Assembly: GCA_030849465.1 (NCBI GenBank)
Contig: JARVLF010000015.1
Span: 1,550,001 to 1,614,000, forward strand
Length of the DNA: 64,000 nucleotides
Direction: 5' to 3'
Origin: Moesziomyces globuligerus
Taxonomy: Eukaryota; Basidiomycota; Ustilaginomycetes; Ustilaginales; Ustilaginaceae
Below, in pieces: positions 9,712-19,252 of this stretch. Under the pieces are notes generated by a model that was not told the DNA's origin, ran no database searches, and was given only the letters and a program-made list of their open reading frames with translations. The stretch's first letter is position 1; each line of letters begins with the position of its first letter. The position numbers and the translations under genes were made by a program.

Positions 9712-11811
9712 ATGCCGCCGAACCCCTATCTGCCGTGGCTGACGCGGCCACGCATGTACGCATACGGCATCGTGTCCACCATCGTCGCCATCCTCACGGT
9801 CGGCACAGCCTTTTCGGAACGCAGCAACTTCTACGCCGCCGTCGTCTTCCTCGGCCGCTCCAACGGTTGCATGCTCGTGCTGCTCAACTTTCTGCTCGTC
9901 ATCGCGCTCATCGCCGGCCGCATCCTCCAACTCATGTACTTTGGCCAGCTGCGTCGCTCCGAAGTCGAACTCGTCTTCGAGCGATCCTGGTACAGCCTCG
10001 TAGGCACGCTGCTCGCCGTCTCCATCTTCCGGGACGACTTTAGCGTGTCGTTTGTGATCCTGTTCGGCGTGCTGCTCTTCCTCAAGATCTTCCACTGGCT
10101 CAGCGCCGAGCGCGTCGCCTCGATCATGCAGAGTCCGAGCGTACCGCGCATCTTTCACGTCCGCATGGTCTGCATCCTCACCACGCTGCTCGTGGCCGAT
10201 GCGCTGCTCGTCGCCTTTTCGCTGCATATGCTCATCGTCAAGAAGATCAAGATCGGCATGATGGTCCTCTTCACCTCCGAGTTCATCATCCTCACCGCGC
10301 TGCTGGCCAACACGGTTGCGCAGTACGTGCTCAACTGCATCGACATGGCGAGGGACGAGCCGTGGGAGGCCAAGAGCCTCTATGTGCTCTACGTAGACCT
10401 CGCCCACGACATCGTGCGACTCGGCACGCACGCCTACTTCTTCGTCCTCCTCACCCGCATGTACGGCATCCCGCTCTCGCTCATACACGACCTCTACTCC
10501 GCAGGCCGAAGCTGCACCACCAAACTCAAGGCGCTCTTCCGATACCGTCAGGCGCTGAGGAAGATGGAGACCAAGTATCCCAACGCGAGCGCGGCCGACT
10601 TGCTCGCCACCGACGGCACGTGCATCATCTGTCGAGAGGATATGGTGGCAGCAGAACCCATGGACGGCGCGTCGCCAGCGGCGGCGACGGCGGCAGTGAC
10701 AAACGTGACTCCCAAGAAGCTCTCGTGCGGACACATCTTCCACTTCCGCTGCCTGCGCTCCTGGCTCGAGCGCCAGCAGAGCTGCCCGACCTGCCGCCGC
10801 ATGATCCTCGACGACGAACCCGAGCCCTCCCCGCCTCCAGCCCAGCAACAGCAACAGCCACAACAACAGCAGCAGCAGGAGCAGGAGCAAGAAGTAGCCG
10901 CGGTACCTGACCGCGACACGAGTGGAGGCGCCGATGCAGCGCAGCATCCTTCACGTTCGACAGGAGGCAACAACACCGTTCCTGGGGGTGGAGGTGGAGC
11001 CTCTAGCACGGCAGCGCGGACTGCGGCGGAGGAGGAGTACGATACGCGGCTGCAGGGATTTCTGTCGCGTCTGCAGAGTGATCTGCGCAAGGTGCGCGAC
11101 GAGGGGAATCTGTCGGCGCAGCGGGCGTCGCGCGCTGCGAGTCGAAGCGGTCGGTCGACGCCGCGTCCGGTCTGGGCGCCCACGTCCGATGCTAGCGTCT
11201 ACGGAGCTAGTTCTGGGGCTGGATTTTCGCGGTCGTCGATGGGGGTGGGGCAGGAGGAGGGGGTGGGTGGGCTTTGGATGCCACCGCCGCCATCGACGTT
11301 GTATAGGTCAGGGCGACGACCCGTCCTCCCCACCCACCAAGGTGAGCAAGTGACATCGCAGGATGATGGCAAGGAGAAAGGCAAGGGTCGTCAGGTCGAA
11401 GAGGTTGTTCAGGATGGTGAGGATCCAGAGGATCCAAGAGACGCGATTCGACAAGCTACTCTTCGTCGTTTCGGTCCCTCGACCACCAACTCCACAGCGG
11501 AGGTAGGAGCAAGTGGTAGGGTAGCAGAGCAAAAGTCGGTCGAGGCAGCACAGATGGGCATGATTCCACTCTTTGATCCACGTGCTATACCCGACTACGA
11601 CACTGCTCACGCCACTACGCTCCCACATCCACTCATCAGCCACACTTCGCTACCACACCTCACCACCCACTCCTCTTCAGCATCCCCAGCGACGGGCGTA
11701 GAGGATCAGATCGCAGCTCTCCGCGACATACAGTCTCGCATCGACTCCGTCATCTCCGACCTCGCCAACTTCATCCCCTCCCACACCACAACCCAACCCA
11801 ACATCTCCTAG
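9712..11811 (+). CDS. HRD1: HRD1/synoviolin-type ERAD E3 ubiquitin ligase
   Basis: The start is the ATG at 9712 (MPPNPYLPWL); the frame is open further upstream but only from a non-ATG codon. The 699-residue product has several N-terminal membrane segments (the first at about 10-33) and the Hrd1 signatures FGQLRRSEVELVFERSWYS and FRDDFSVSFVILFGVLLFLK. A RING-H2 finger runs from C304 (CIICRED) through CGHIFHFRCLRSWL to C358 and C361 (CPTCRR). Hrd1 is the ER membrane ubiquitin ligase that forms the retrotranslocation channel for misfolded proteins together with Hrd3, Der1, Usa1 and Cdc48. Between the first CxxC and the CGH the RING loop is longer than in animal Hrd1, with an Ala-rich insert. 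The C-terminal half is Gln-, Ser- and Pro-rich and ends in a short helix (DQIAALRDIQSRIDSVISDL). No intron is apparent. Confidence 0.95.
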   Translation: MPPNPYLPWLTRPRMYAYGIVSTIVAILTVGTAFSERSNFYAAVVFLGRSNGCMLVLLNFLLVIALIAGRILQLMYFGQLRRSEVELVFERSWYSLVGTLLAVSIFRDDFSVSFVILFGVLLFLKIFHWLSAERVASIMQSPSVPRIFHVRMVCILTTLLVADALLVAFSLHMLIVKKIKIGMMVLFTSEFIILTALLANTVAQYVLNCIDMARDEPWEAKSLYVLYVDLAHDIVRLGTHAYFFVLLTRMYGIPLSLIHDLYSAGRSCTTKLKALFRYRQALRKMETKYPNASAADLLATDGTCIICREDMVAAEPMDGASPAAATAAVTNVTPKKLSCGHIFHFRCLRSWLERQQSCPTCRRMILDDEPEPSPPPAQQQQQPQQQQQQEQEQEVAAVPDRDTSGGADAAQHPSRSTGGNNTVPGGGGGASSTAARTAAEEEYDTRLQGFLSRLQSDLRKVRDEGNLSAQRASRAASRSGRSTPRPVWAPTSDASVYGASSGAGFSRSSMGVGQEEGVGGLWMPPPPSTLYRSGRRPVLPTHQGEQVTSQDDGKEKGKGRQVEEVVQDGEDPEDPRDAIRQATLRRFGPSTTNSTAEVGASGRVAEQKSVEAAQMGMIPLFDPRAIPDYDTAHATTLPHPLISHTSLPHLTTHSSSASPATGVEDQIAALRDIQSRIDSVISDLANFIPSHTTTQPNIS

Positions 11812-12075
11812 CTTCCGCCTCGTCCACCTCACACCCGCATCCGCACTCGTCCAATTCGGCTTCCACTCACTCCGCCCACGCCGAGCTCGTCCGGATGCGG
11901 CACGCATCACTGTCCCTCACAGTTGCGGTGGATGATAAAAATACAAAAAACGGCGAAACAATCACAGCTACACAGTGCCGGGCTTGCCCTCACCAGGGTG
12001 GCCGCGCTGCGTGTGCATGCGCGTGAGTGTCCGTGTATGCAGATGCTGCTTCCAAAAGGGTTCAGCTAGGCGATC

Positions 12076-15000
12076 TCAATCGAGGTCCATCGAGACGTGT
12101 GTCGACGCGGTCGCTGCAGCCGTGCCCGCTCGTGCGCCGGCATCCGTGCGCGCGGCGACGTCGTCTGCCGCGGCGAGCTTGAGCTCGCCCCTGCCTGCGA
12201 GCTCGACCACCTCGCCCATCCCCTCGGCCACTGGCGGCGGCGTCACAACGAGGCTCGATCTCGGACTGTGGAACCGCGCGTCGGGAGAGTCGGTGCCCGT
12301 CGACCGCGGCGAGTGGTTCGCCGAGACCACAGAGGCAGCACCGCCCTTGGCCTCCTTAGCCCGCTGCGCTGCAAGCTTGACCAGACTGCCCTTGTACGGG
12401 ATCTGGCCTGCCGCCATCTCGGGCGCCTTGCGCGCGCGGCCCGACACGCGCCTCTGCTGCGAGTCGGTCGACTCGGCGGCCGCAATCATCGGCTCGTCCT
12501 TGCCGCCATGCTCCGTAATGCTCACGTCCGCGTCTGGTGCGACGCCTTCGTGGGGCGCAGCTGCACAGAGTGTCTCGTCGGACGGCGGCGCGCCGGCAGA
12601 AGCTCCATTCGCAGAGGCGCTTGAGACTCCGGAGGGGAATGAGGCCGAAGCATCCGCGGGAGGCGCTTCAGCATCTGCGACGATTGGAGCGTCGGCCTCC
12701 AGCTTCACTGAAACCACCACCGGCCGGGAAGATTCTGTGCTCGACGGCGCCGATTGGGGCGCGTGGCTCAGATCGACCGCAGGCTGGCGGAGGCTCGGCT
12801 CCAGGGGCGACGCATCCACGCGCTCGATCGATGCCTTTGCTGCGTCCAGTTCAGCTGAGGTCTCGTGCGGCTGTTTGACCGTTGCGATCATCGGCGATGC
12901 GACGTCCTTGGTATGCTCGATGCGCTGTGCTACAACGCCCACAGGACTTCCGTTCAGACTTGTGGGAGGTCGCCCAAGAGGACTCCCGTTGGGACCGAGA
13001 GGACGGCTCATCGAAGTCTTGCCGCTTCCCCAACGAAGGTTCTTTCGCATGGGTTGGCCTGTGGCTCCGCGAGGAGGTCCCGCAAGCGGGGAATTGGATC
13101 TCGCCGCGGCAGCTGCAAGGTCGGGGCGGATCAAACCAGGTGGCCGGAACAGGGGTGCAGACGGAAGGAGCGGACCTTTCGTGTCGAGCGGAAGGTGGGC
13201 GTCTGCGCTGCCATTCGACTGCAGCGCCTTGCTGATGGCCGAGAACATGTACGGCTTTACCGGTGCGCCGCGATCGTCCTCTTCCATATCGCTATTCTCC
13301 TGGCTAGTCTCCTTCGACCCGTCTTCAGTGTCTTCGGAGACCGCGCTCGATCGTGATCGCCGGCTCCTGTCCCTGCCGCTGCCCTCGTCGTCGTCATTGA
13401 GCGCATCCGCACGGGATGAGCCTCGCGACTTCTTGACTTCGGGCGTGCGACTGCGACTTGACTCGGACGGATTCCTCTGACGTTTGGAGGGCACGGTCTG
13501 GATGAGCACCGTCTGCGGTTCCCTCTGCGCTTGTCGACGATTCCTCGTGCCCCCAACACCAGCCGACCAGAAGAGCGCTAAGTTGGATTCTGACGTGCGC
13601 TCGACCCCCGACGTTGCAAGGCCAGGCACATTGCCAGCTGAGCCTTTCGATGACTGCGGCAGAGCGGCGGGCGTTGGCGCTGGCATGACATCAGGTACGG
13701 CGACGCTGGTTGTCGTCGAAGGTACGGGTCGGGTTGAGACAGCCTCGTGTTCTGCTTTGGCTCGAAGCTGCGCAAAGGAAGCATCGTTCATGCTCGATGT
13801 CTTGCGATGCTTCGATGCCGTCGAAGCCGTGGAACGTGGAGTAATTGCAGTGGTCGGAGCGTCCTCGGCATCAGATGCAGACTCTGCCACCAGACGCCGC
13901 TTCGGCTTTGCGACACCGTGTTCGTCTGCGCTGGCTTCACGGAAGCTGGACCGCCTCTCGGATGGTTTGCTTTGGATCTCTTGAGAAGAGCGCCGAGCGG
14001 CAAGCAGGGTCGGACCTGGCTTGGCGGGCGCCTTTCGCCGCGCTCTGCGATCGCCTTCGACAGCACCCCAGTACTGGGCCAGCACGTCTGTCTTGGCATT
14101 CTTGCCCAACATCTTGGGTCCGGGCGGACCCGGACTGGTACTGGAAGAGGATCTGTCGATCTGGTCTGAGCGAGAGCGGGCAGCGACGCCAACGGGTCGC
14201 GGACCGGTGTCCTCGTCGTCTTCGTCCTCGTCCTCTCCGAGCTTGGCCGTGTCGCCGCGCTCCGACTCGGGCTCTGGTGTGAGATCGGAGCCATCCGAGT
14301 CCAGTCCGTACAGATCCTCGTGCTTGCTCGCCGCTTTGGCAGCAGTGGCAGGAAGGCTAGTCGGCTGATTGACAGTGGGAGATGCGAGCGAGCGAGCGAC
14401 GATGGCTTCGTCGTGCCGCTCTTGAGCGACGTTGCTGTCCGCAGACGCCTTTGCAGGTCGGTTCGAGGACTTGGAAGAAGCCTTCGAGGCTGGCGAGGGT
14501 GCGCTGACTGCCGCGCTGCTGGTGTTGGGTTTGCTGGTTCGCTGCTTCTTCTGCGATTTTGGCGTGGCGTTGGATTTTTGGTCCACAGGCGTCAAGGAGC
14601 GCTCCTTTCCGTTCCTGGCTGGCGAAGAAGAGCTGGCCAGGTGTTCGGAGATCATCTCGGAGCTTGTTTTGCGCTTGACGCCCGCCTTTCTGCCCAAGGA
14701 CCCCTCGGTGGGAACGCGTCCGGGCCAATCGGCTTTGAAGATCTTGTAGTGGCGTTCGCAACGCGGGCATTCGTCCGGAGTCCACCACTTTTCTGGCGCC
14801 CAAAAGGTGGCGCCACACGTGAGGCATCGGCACTTGGGGCCTGCACCCTCAGCCCATGGATCGGAGCGGTCGTCTGACGGCCCGTGTTCGGCGAGCTTGA
14901 GATCAGCCAGATAGTCGCGCTTGGACTTCTTGTCCTTGGTGAGATCCTCGCCGAGTACGGTCGAGAAGGTGGGCGTCAGCGATGGTGTTGGCGAAGGAGA

Positions 15001-16128
15001 GGGCAAGGCTGAGGACGAGCCGGTGGGTCGGCTGGAGCGCCGCGATTGTCTTCGTCCATTCGGTTCATTGGATGTGCCGTTGGACGAGGAGGCGTCCTCC
15101 AGTTTCACCTCGTTGCCATCGGCGCCTTCGATCGGCGCCGTAGCGAGGGAGGTGGTGGGGTCGGAAAAGGCGCCTGCGCCGCGTGCCTCGCAGGTGGCGC
15201 ACATGCATTCGGCATTTGCCCATTCAAAGTAGTTTTCGCCGTAGAAGGTGGTGATCTCTTCGTTGCGCTGGATGGGACGGATGACCTTGAAGACCATGGT
15301 GGCGCCCATGCGGTAGAATTCGGTGTTGGGGTTGCAGTCATGGTTGACGAATCTGGCTGGACCGAGCAGGAGCTGACTGCAGCCTTTACGGGCTGAGCGA
15401 ATGACGGAGAAATCGCGGCCGGGCCCGAGGACGCCCTTGTATTCGGTGTCTTTGCGTTTGTCGCGTGAGGCGGTGGCCTCCTCGCGTAAGGCGTCGTCTT
15501 CGCTCTTGGTGAGATCCTTCAAGCCGCCTTTGCAGTGGTTGATCAGCTCGCCGGCCTTGAAGGTGCGCATGGCGAGGACGCAAAGATCGGCTTTCTGTGA
15601 GGCGGCAGGCGCGGCGCCGATGCTGGTCGCGGCGCGATCCAGAGACGAGCGGCCTTTGCTTCGGCCCTTGGCTCTGTCGTCGGCCGAGTCCTTTGCGAGA
15701 GTCGGCGGCAAACCATCTTCGAGCTTGACAGCGGATGTCGAGGCCTGCGCGTCAGTGGGTTGTGATTTTCCTGCCTTTTCCATCATGACACGCTTGTAAC
15801 GGGTGGTGAGGGCGAATTCGACGCCGCTTTCGGGCAGATAGCTCTCGAGGTAACGGCGTGCGTGGGCGTGAAAACTGGCGGTCTGGCGTTGCGTTTTGTT
15901 GGTGAGGTATTTGTTGACGATGCCGAGTTTGGTGAGATCGTCGATGGCGGCGGCGATATCCTTTTCGACGACGACGCGCTTCCTGACGATGAGGCTGACG
16001 GCGTTGCGATCGAAGCGCTGACCACGGTAGTTGGGGTTCATCTTGTGGGTGGAGATGGCGGGCTCGAACTCGAGGTTATCGACGAGGATATCCGAAAGGA
16101 TGTCATCATCGGCGGAGAGGTCCTCCAT
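12076..16128 (-). CDS. SET9: SET9/Suv4-20-type histone H4-K20 methyltransferase with long disordered tail
   Basis: A single frame of 1,350 codons. An N-terminal helical region (residues about 30-130, RGQRFDRNAVSLIVRKR) precedes a SET domain at about 175-312 with RFVNHDCNPNTEFY, EEITTFYGENYFEW and the post-SET cysteines CMCATCEA. A second zinc-binding knot follows at about 430-452 (KCRCLTCGATF, then CPRC). This order fits fungal SET9/KMT5, the H4K20 methylase, which in fission yeast works in DNA-damage signalling. Ascomycete homologues are much shorter; here about 890 residues of Ser/Lys/Arg/Asp-rich tail follow. The tail carries basic NLS-like runs and two copies of a W-containing motif (near residues 676-700 and 845-868). 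The 3' end faces HRD1 across 264 bp. The start codon ATGGAGGAC has no better upstream alternative. Confidence 0.92.
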   Translation of the reverse strand: MEDLSADDDILSDILVDNLEFEPAISTHKMNPNYRGQRFDRNAVSLIVRKRVVVEKDIAAAIDDLTKLGIVNKYLTNKTQRQTASFHAHARRYLESYLPESGVEFALTTRYKRVMMEKAGKSQPTDAQASTSAVKLEDGLPPTLAKDSADDRAKGRSKGRSSLDRAATSIGAAPAASQKADLCVLAMRTFKAGELINHCKGGLKDLTKSEDDALREEATASRDKRKDTEYKGVLGPGRDFSVIRSARKGCSQLLLGPARFVNHDCNPNTEFYRMGATMVFKVIRPIQRNEEITTFYGENYFEWANAECMCATCEARGAGAFSDPTTSLATAPIEGADGNEVKLEDASSSNGTSNEPNGRRQSRRSSRPTGSSSALPSPSPTPSLTPTFSTVLGEDLTKDKKSKRDYLADLKLAEHGPSDDRSDPWAEGAGPKCRCLTCGATFWAPEKWWTPDECPRCERHYKIFKADWPGRVPTEGSLGRKAGVKRKTSSEMISEHLASSSSPARNGKERSLTPVDQKSNATPKSQKKQRTSKPNTSSAAVSAPSPASKASSKSSNRPAKASADSNVAQERHDEAIVARSLASPTVNQPTSLPATAAKAASKHEDLYGLDSDGSDLTPEPESERGDTAKLGEDEDEDDEDTGPRPVGVAARSRSDQIDRSSSSTSPGPPGPKMLGKNAKTDVLAQYWGAVEGDRRARRKAPAKPGPTLLAARRSSQEIQSKPSERRSSFREASADEHGVAKPKRRLVAESASDAEDAPTTAITPRSTASTASKHRKTSSMNDASFAQLRAKAEHEAVSTRPVPSTTTSVAVPDVMPAPTPAALPQSSKGSAGNVPGLATSGVERTSESNLALFWSAGVGGTRNRRQAQREPQTVLIQTVPSKRQRNPSESSRSRTPEVKKSRGSSRADALNDDDEGSGRDRSRRSRSSAVSEDTEDGSKETSQENSDMEEDDRGAPVKPYMFSAISKALQSNGSADAHLPLDTKGPLLPSAPLFRPPGLIRPDLAAAAARSNSPLAGPPRGATGQPMRKNLRWGSGKTSMSRPLGPNGSPLGRPPTSLNGSPVGVVAQRIEHTKDVASPMIATVKQPHETSAELDAAKASIERVDASPLEPSLRQPAVDLSHAPQSAPSSTESSRPVVVSVKLEADAPIVADAEAPPADASASFPSGVSSASANGASAGAPPSDETLCAAAPHEGVAPDADVSITEHGGKDEPMIAAAESTDSQQRRVSGRARKAPEMAAGQIPYKGSLVKLAAQRAKEAKGGAASVVSANHSPRSTGTDSPDARFHSPRSSLVVTPPPVAEGMGEVVELAGRGELKLAAADDVAARTDAGARAGTAAATASTHVSMDLD

Positions 16129-16529
16129 GATGATGAGCGCAGCGGCAGCCGTGCTGCGCGGGCTGTGGCACGAGCCGGGCCAAGCCGAGGGAGTGGGCGA
16201 AGCGCTTCAATCGAGGTGAGGTGTCACGTTGGTGTGAGGGGTGCTGGAAGGGAGGGGAGGTGGTCGTTGGTGGCGATGGCAAAGCATGAAGAGCTTGTCA
16301 GGCTGCGTAGGGACGATAGCGAGGGTCGGAGCGGTGAACGGACGCGCCGAACCACGTCGTGCAGGCCGCGCGGAGGAACCTAAGCGTGGCGCAGGATTGC
16401 GGACATGGACGTCCACTGGGCAGATTCGATGATGGCGACGCGTCCCAGTCAGTCTCTCGGGACGGAAGGATGCGCTGTGGCAGTAGGGAGCGTCGATGCT
16501 CCGGGGGTTGCAGCGACGAGAGCGGGGGT

Positions 16530-16568
16530 GCCTGGCGTGCCTGGCGTGCCGCAGCGTGCCGCAGCGTG
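16530..16568. repeat. Short nested tandem repeat
   Basis: Two copies of a 9-bp unit (GTGCCTGGC) run into two copies of a 10-bp unit (GTGCCGCAGC). The array lies about 400 bp upstream of the SET9 start codon. Confidence 0.7.
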
Positions 16569-16900
16569 ATGACGATAGCGAGGCGAGGGGGCAGGTGCGC
16601 GACTTGGTGAGATTGAGGCAAGCGTGATTGGACCGCGACGCTGCTAGGATGGATGCGGACGGCTTGCGAAGGAGGCGGCGGAGCCAACGGGTTGACGGTA
16701 GGAGGGACAGGCGGGGGGATGGAGAAGGAACACCACGAAGCGTGTCTGGCGCGGCTAGTTGCGTTTATAAGGGAGCGCGGGCGACGGGGTGGAGATGCAG
16801 CCGGGCGGCAGATGCGAAATGGACGAATCGGAAACGACAGCAGCCGCGATGCGATGGCTCAGGCCAGCCAGCTGCAGTAGGCGGGGGCCAGGTGGGGGCT

Positions 16901-16950
16901 GGCAGCGCAGGGCAGCGCAGGGCAGCGCAGGGCAGCGCAGGGCAGCGCAG
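16901..16950. repeat. Perfect 5 x 10-bp tandem repeat (GGCAGCGCAG)
   Basis: Five identical head-to-tail copies of GGCAGCGCAG fill these 50 bases without a mismatch. They lie about 770 bp upstream of the SET9 start, in the promoter interval shared with the orphan gene at 19253. A 10-bp period puts each copy on the same face of the helix. Whether it binds a protein or is only a replication-slippage minisatellite cannot be told from sequence. Confidence 0.95.
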
Positions 16951-19252
16951 GGCTCAAGAGCGCGACCGACTGAAACCGATGATGGGGGATGGGTATTGGG
17001 CCGAGAAGCTGCCGCCGAGAGCCAAGCGGGTTCCACATCTGTCGGAGCTGCACACGACGCAAGGACGCGCATCGCCTTTGCCAGCTGAGCCCAGCAGAGA
17101 AGCAGCGATTTGGCCGTTGAGCCGATGATCTGGATGCAGCTCAGCTGCAAACCGCGCTCGCACATGCGTCAAAAAATGCGAACCGAGGCTAACACAGTCG
17201 CCATCCGCCTCCCAGAGGGCCATCGGGCCATCCACGCCCACGTCCACGACCGAGGCGGAAGGGCGAGCGTGCGGAGCGAGGCGCGCGCTCCCTTGCCGCC
17301 TAACGCCTCGCGCCTCGCGCCTCGCGGATCTTCAGCTGGAAAATCAAAAGTGAATCTCAGGGCAAGATGCAGGCCACCTAAGTGCATCTCAGCAAGAGCC
17401 TAGTGCTCCGATATCACGGTCCGAGACCGCTACAGGCGTCACCTCTTGGGCCACTTTCTTGATGGAGGGCGAGGATGCGAGCCAGATTCGAGCGCTGTTG
17501 ATATCACGGCCTCACAGCGCTGTGCAGGGCGATGCTCAGAGTCGGCTGACTGGTTTGCGACCGCTGAAGCCGGCCGTCACGGACAGAGAGGGGCTTCCGC
17601 GTCTTGACTGGACCTGTACCGCTGTCTGCAATGCGAATTTCATGCTTTCCGGCCGTGATCTGCGTGGTGGTCCCTCTTCGAAGCCCCTCTGTCACGTCAC
17701 ATCAGCTGCACGAGCCTTTCTGGCCCACGGGCGTGGATATCGGACGCGAAAGCTCTTACGTTGGATCCACTCCCTCGGATGCTCCCTGAATGGATCACGA
17801 TGAGCTGTCTTGCAAGCTGCTCTCCGTTCGTCTTTTTCTGATTATACTGGAATTTGTTGCCTCAGCTGACCCCTGGACGCGCGATCAGCACATGCGCAAA
17901 TGCGTCACTGCCAACCCGACCCTCATTGAACGGCTTCTCCTAGCTTGCGGGCCCCTGGATACACTGACAGTCCAGAGCCCCGCAGTCACGACACCTCTGG
18001 CTCCCAGAATGCTTCAAGGGCCCTGAGTTGCTGTGAGCGTAACTTAGCTGCGACAGCATCGGTGCAGCGCGAAGGGCACCTGCAGCTCTGCTCAGGGCGG
18101 CCCGCGCGGAAGACGTTGGCCCGTGCTTGAGGGACACCGCAGCGAGAGACCCTGGTCATTCATTCACCACCCTTAAAAGCTGCACCACAAAATATCCACA
18201 AAAAAGGCGGCGCACAAATCACCTTGGATCGGGTCACCCGCAGATGCATCTTGGCTCGTCAATTCTAGCTGGGCCTCTCGGAACAGTCACGAGATCTCAA
18301 CGCGGAGACTGTGATCAGACGAAAGAGAGAGAGAGAAGCTCTGGGCAGCCTCTCACGGACGCTTCTCGGGGTGCAAAAAGGAACTGTGCAAGCCTGCGTG
18401 GTGGACCCTTGTTGCGACTGGAAAGCCTTGATCCACTTTGAGCCTATATCGCATGCTCGTGCCCTTCGCCTGCCGACGATTCCAGGCCGAGCCAGCTGCA
18501 CGCAGTTATTGATTCTCGTAGGCACGGATGTTGAGGCTCATGCACCGTGCCACCTACGCGCGGGACAAGCCTCAAGGTCGCAAGAGGCATACTGCACATG
18601 AGTGGGGCAGCGGGTCAAATGCACGGCTGCCTATCAGAAACCGCTCGAGCTGCTGCGGGTGCGGCCCAAGTGTAAAAAGCGCTCAGCTCCACTTTGGCTT
18701 TTGGCTCCTTTCCCGCTTTCCACATGCCTCCGCCCTCTTGCGCGCCGCCCTAGCATTTGGTTTGTGCACTTGCACTGCTCTCCACCGACCCTGTCTGGAT
18801 CGGCTGCTAGCTGTCAAATTTATCGCTCGCCATCCTCACCACACCATACCAAACCGTCCGCACCATCTCAGCCGCTCTTGCAAGCCACTCCCTTGACTGC
18901 CATCAAACCCTCAGCCTCATCGCACCCATCGATTCCGCCCTTCCAAGCCCGCTCCACATACATCCTTACCTGCCTGGGTACGCCTCAACGCCTCCTCCGC
19001 CTTCTCTGTGACTGCTCCCCGGTCGAAAGCATCCTCGCATCGACTCGTTCGCTCTCGTGCCCTTGCGTCCTGCCGTCATCTCTTTCGAGCGCATTGTAGC
19101 CGTCTGCTAGACCAAGCTCAACAGCTCGCCGAGGTTTCTTCCAACTTGATTGACCGGCTTCGGAACATGCCGCACGACAAGAGATTGGTCGATACCTCCC
19201 CTACATTGCGCACTCACTCTATACTAGGCCCCTGATCCCTCTCCGCTACTGC

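Larger units (their letters stand above)
16129..19252. other. Gene-free divergent intergenic region (SET9 / orphan gene)
   Basis: About 3.1 kb between divergent starts. I found no open frame with a recognisable product and no tRNA. It holds short tandem repeats (16530-16568 and 16901-16950), an 11-bp inverted repeat with arms at 17587-17597 and 17680-17690, and two copies of GATATCACGG about 90 bp apart (near 17410 and 17500). The last 500 bases before 19253 are pyrimidine-rich and contain very few ATGs, consistent with a transcribed leader. Confidence 0.5.

Noticed and set aside
9553..10947. 464-codon open frame antisense to HRD1
   Set aside because: Shadow of the Hrd1 frame, with a His/Asp/Glu-rich composition typical of antisense reading.
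18602..19099. 165-codon frame upstream of the orphan at 19253
   Set aside because: It starts at GTG, has no domain, and lies in the pyrimidine-rich leader.
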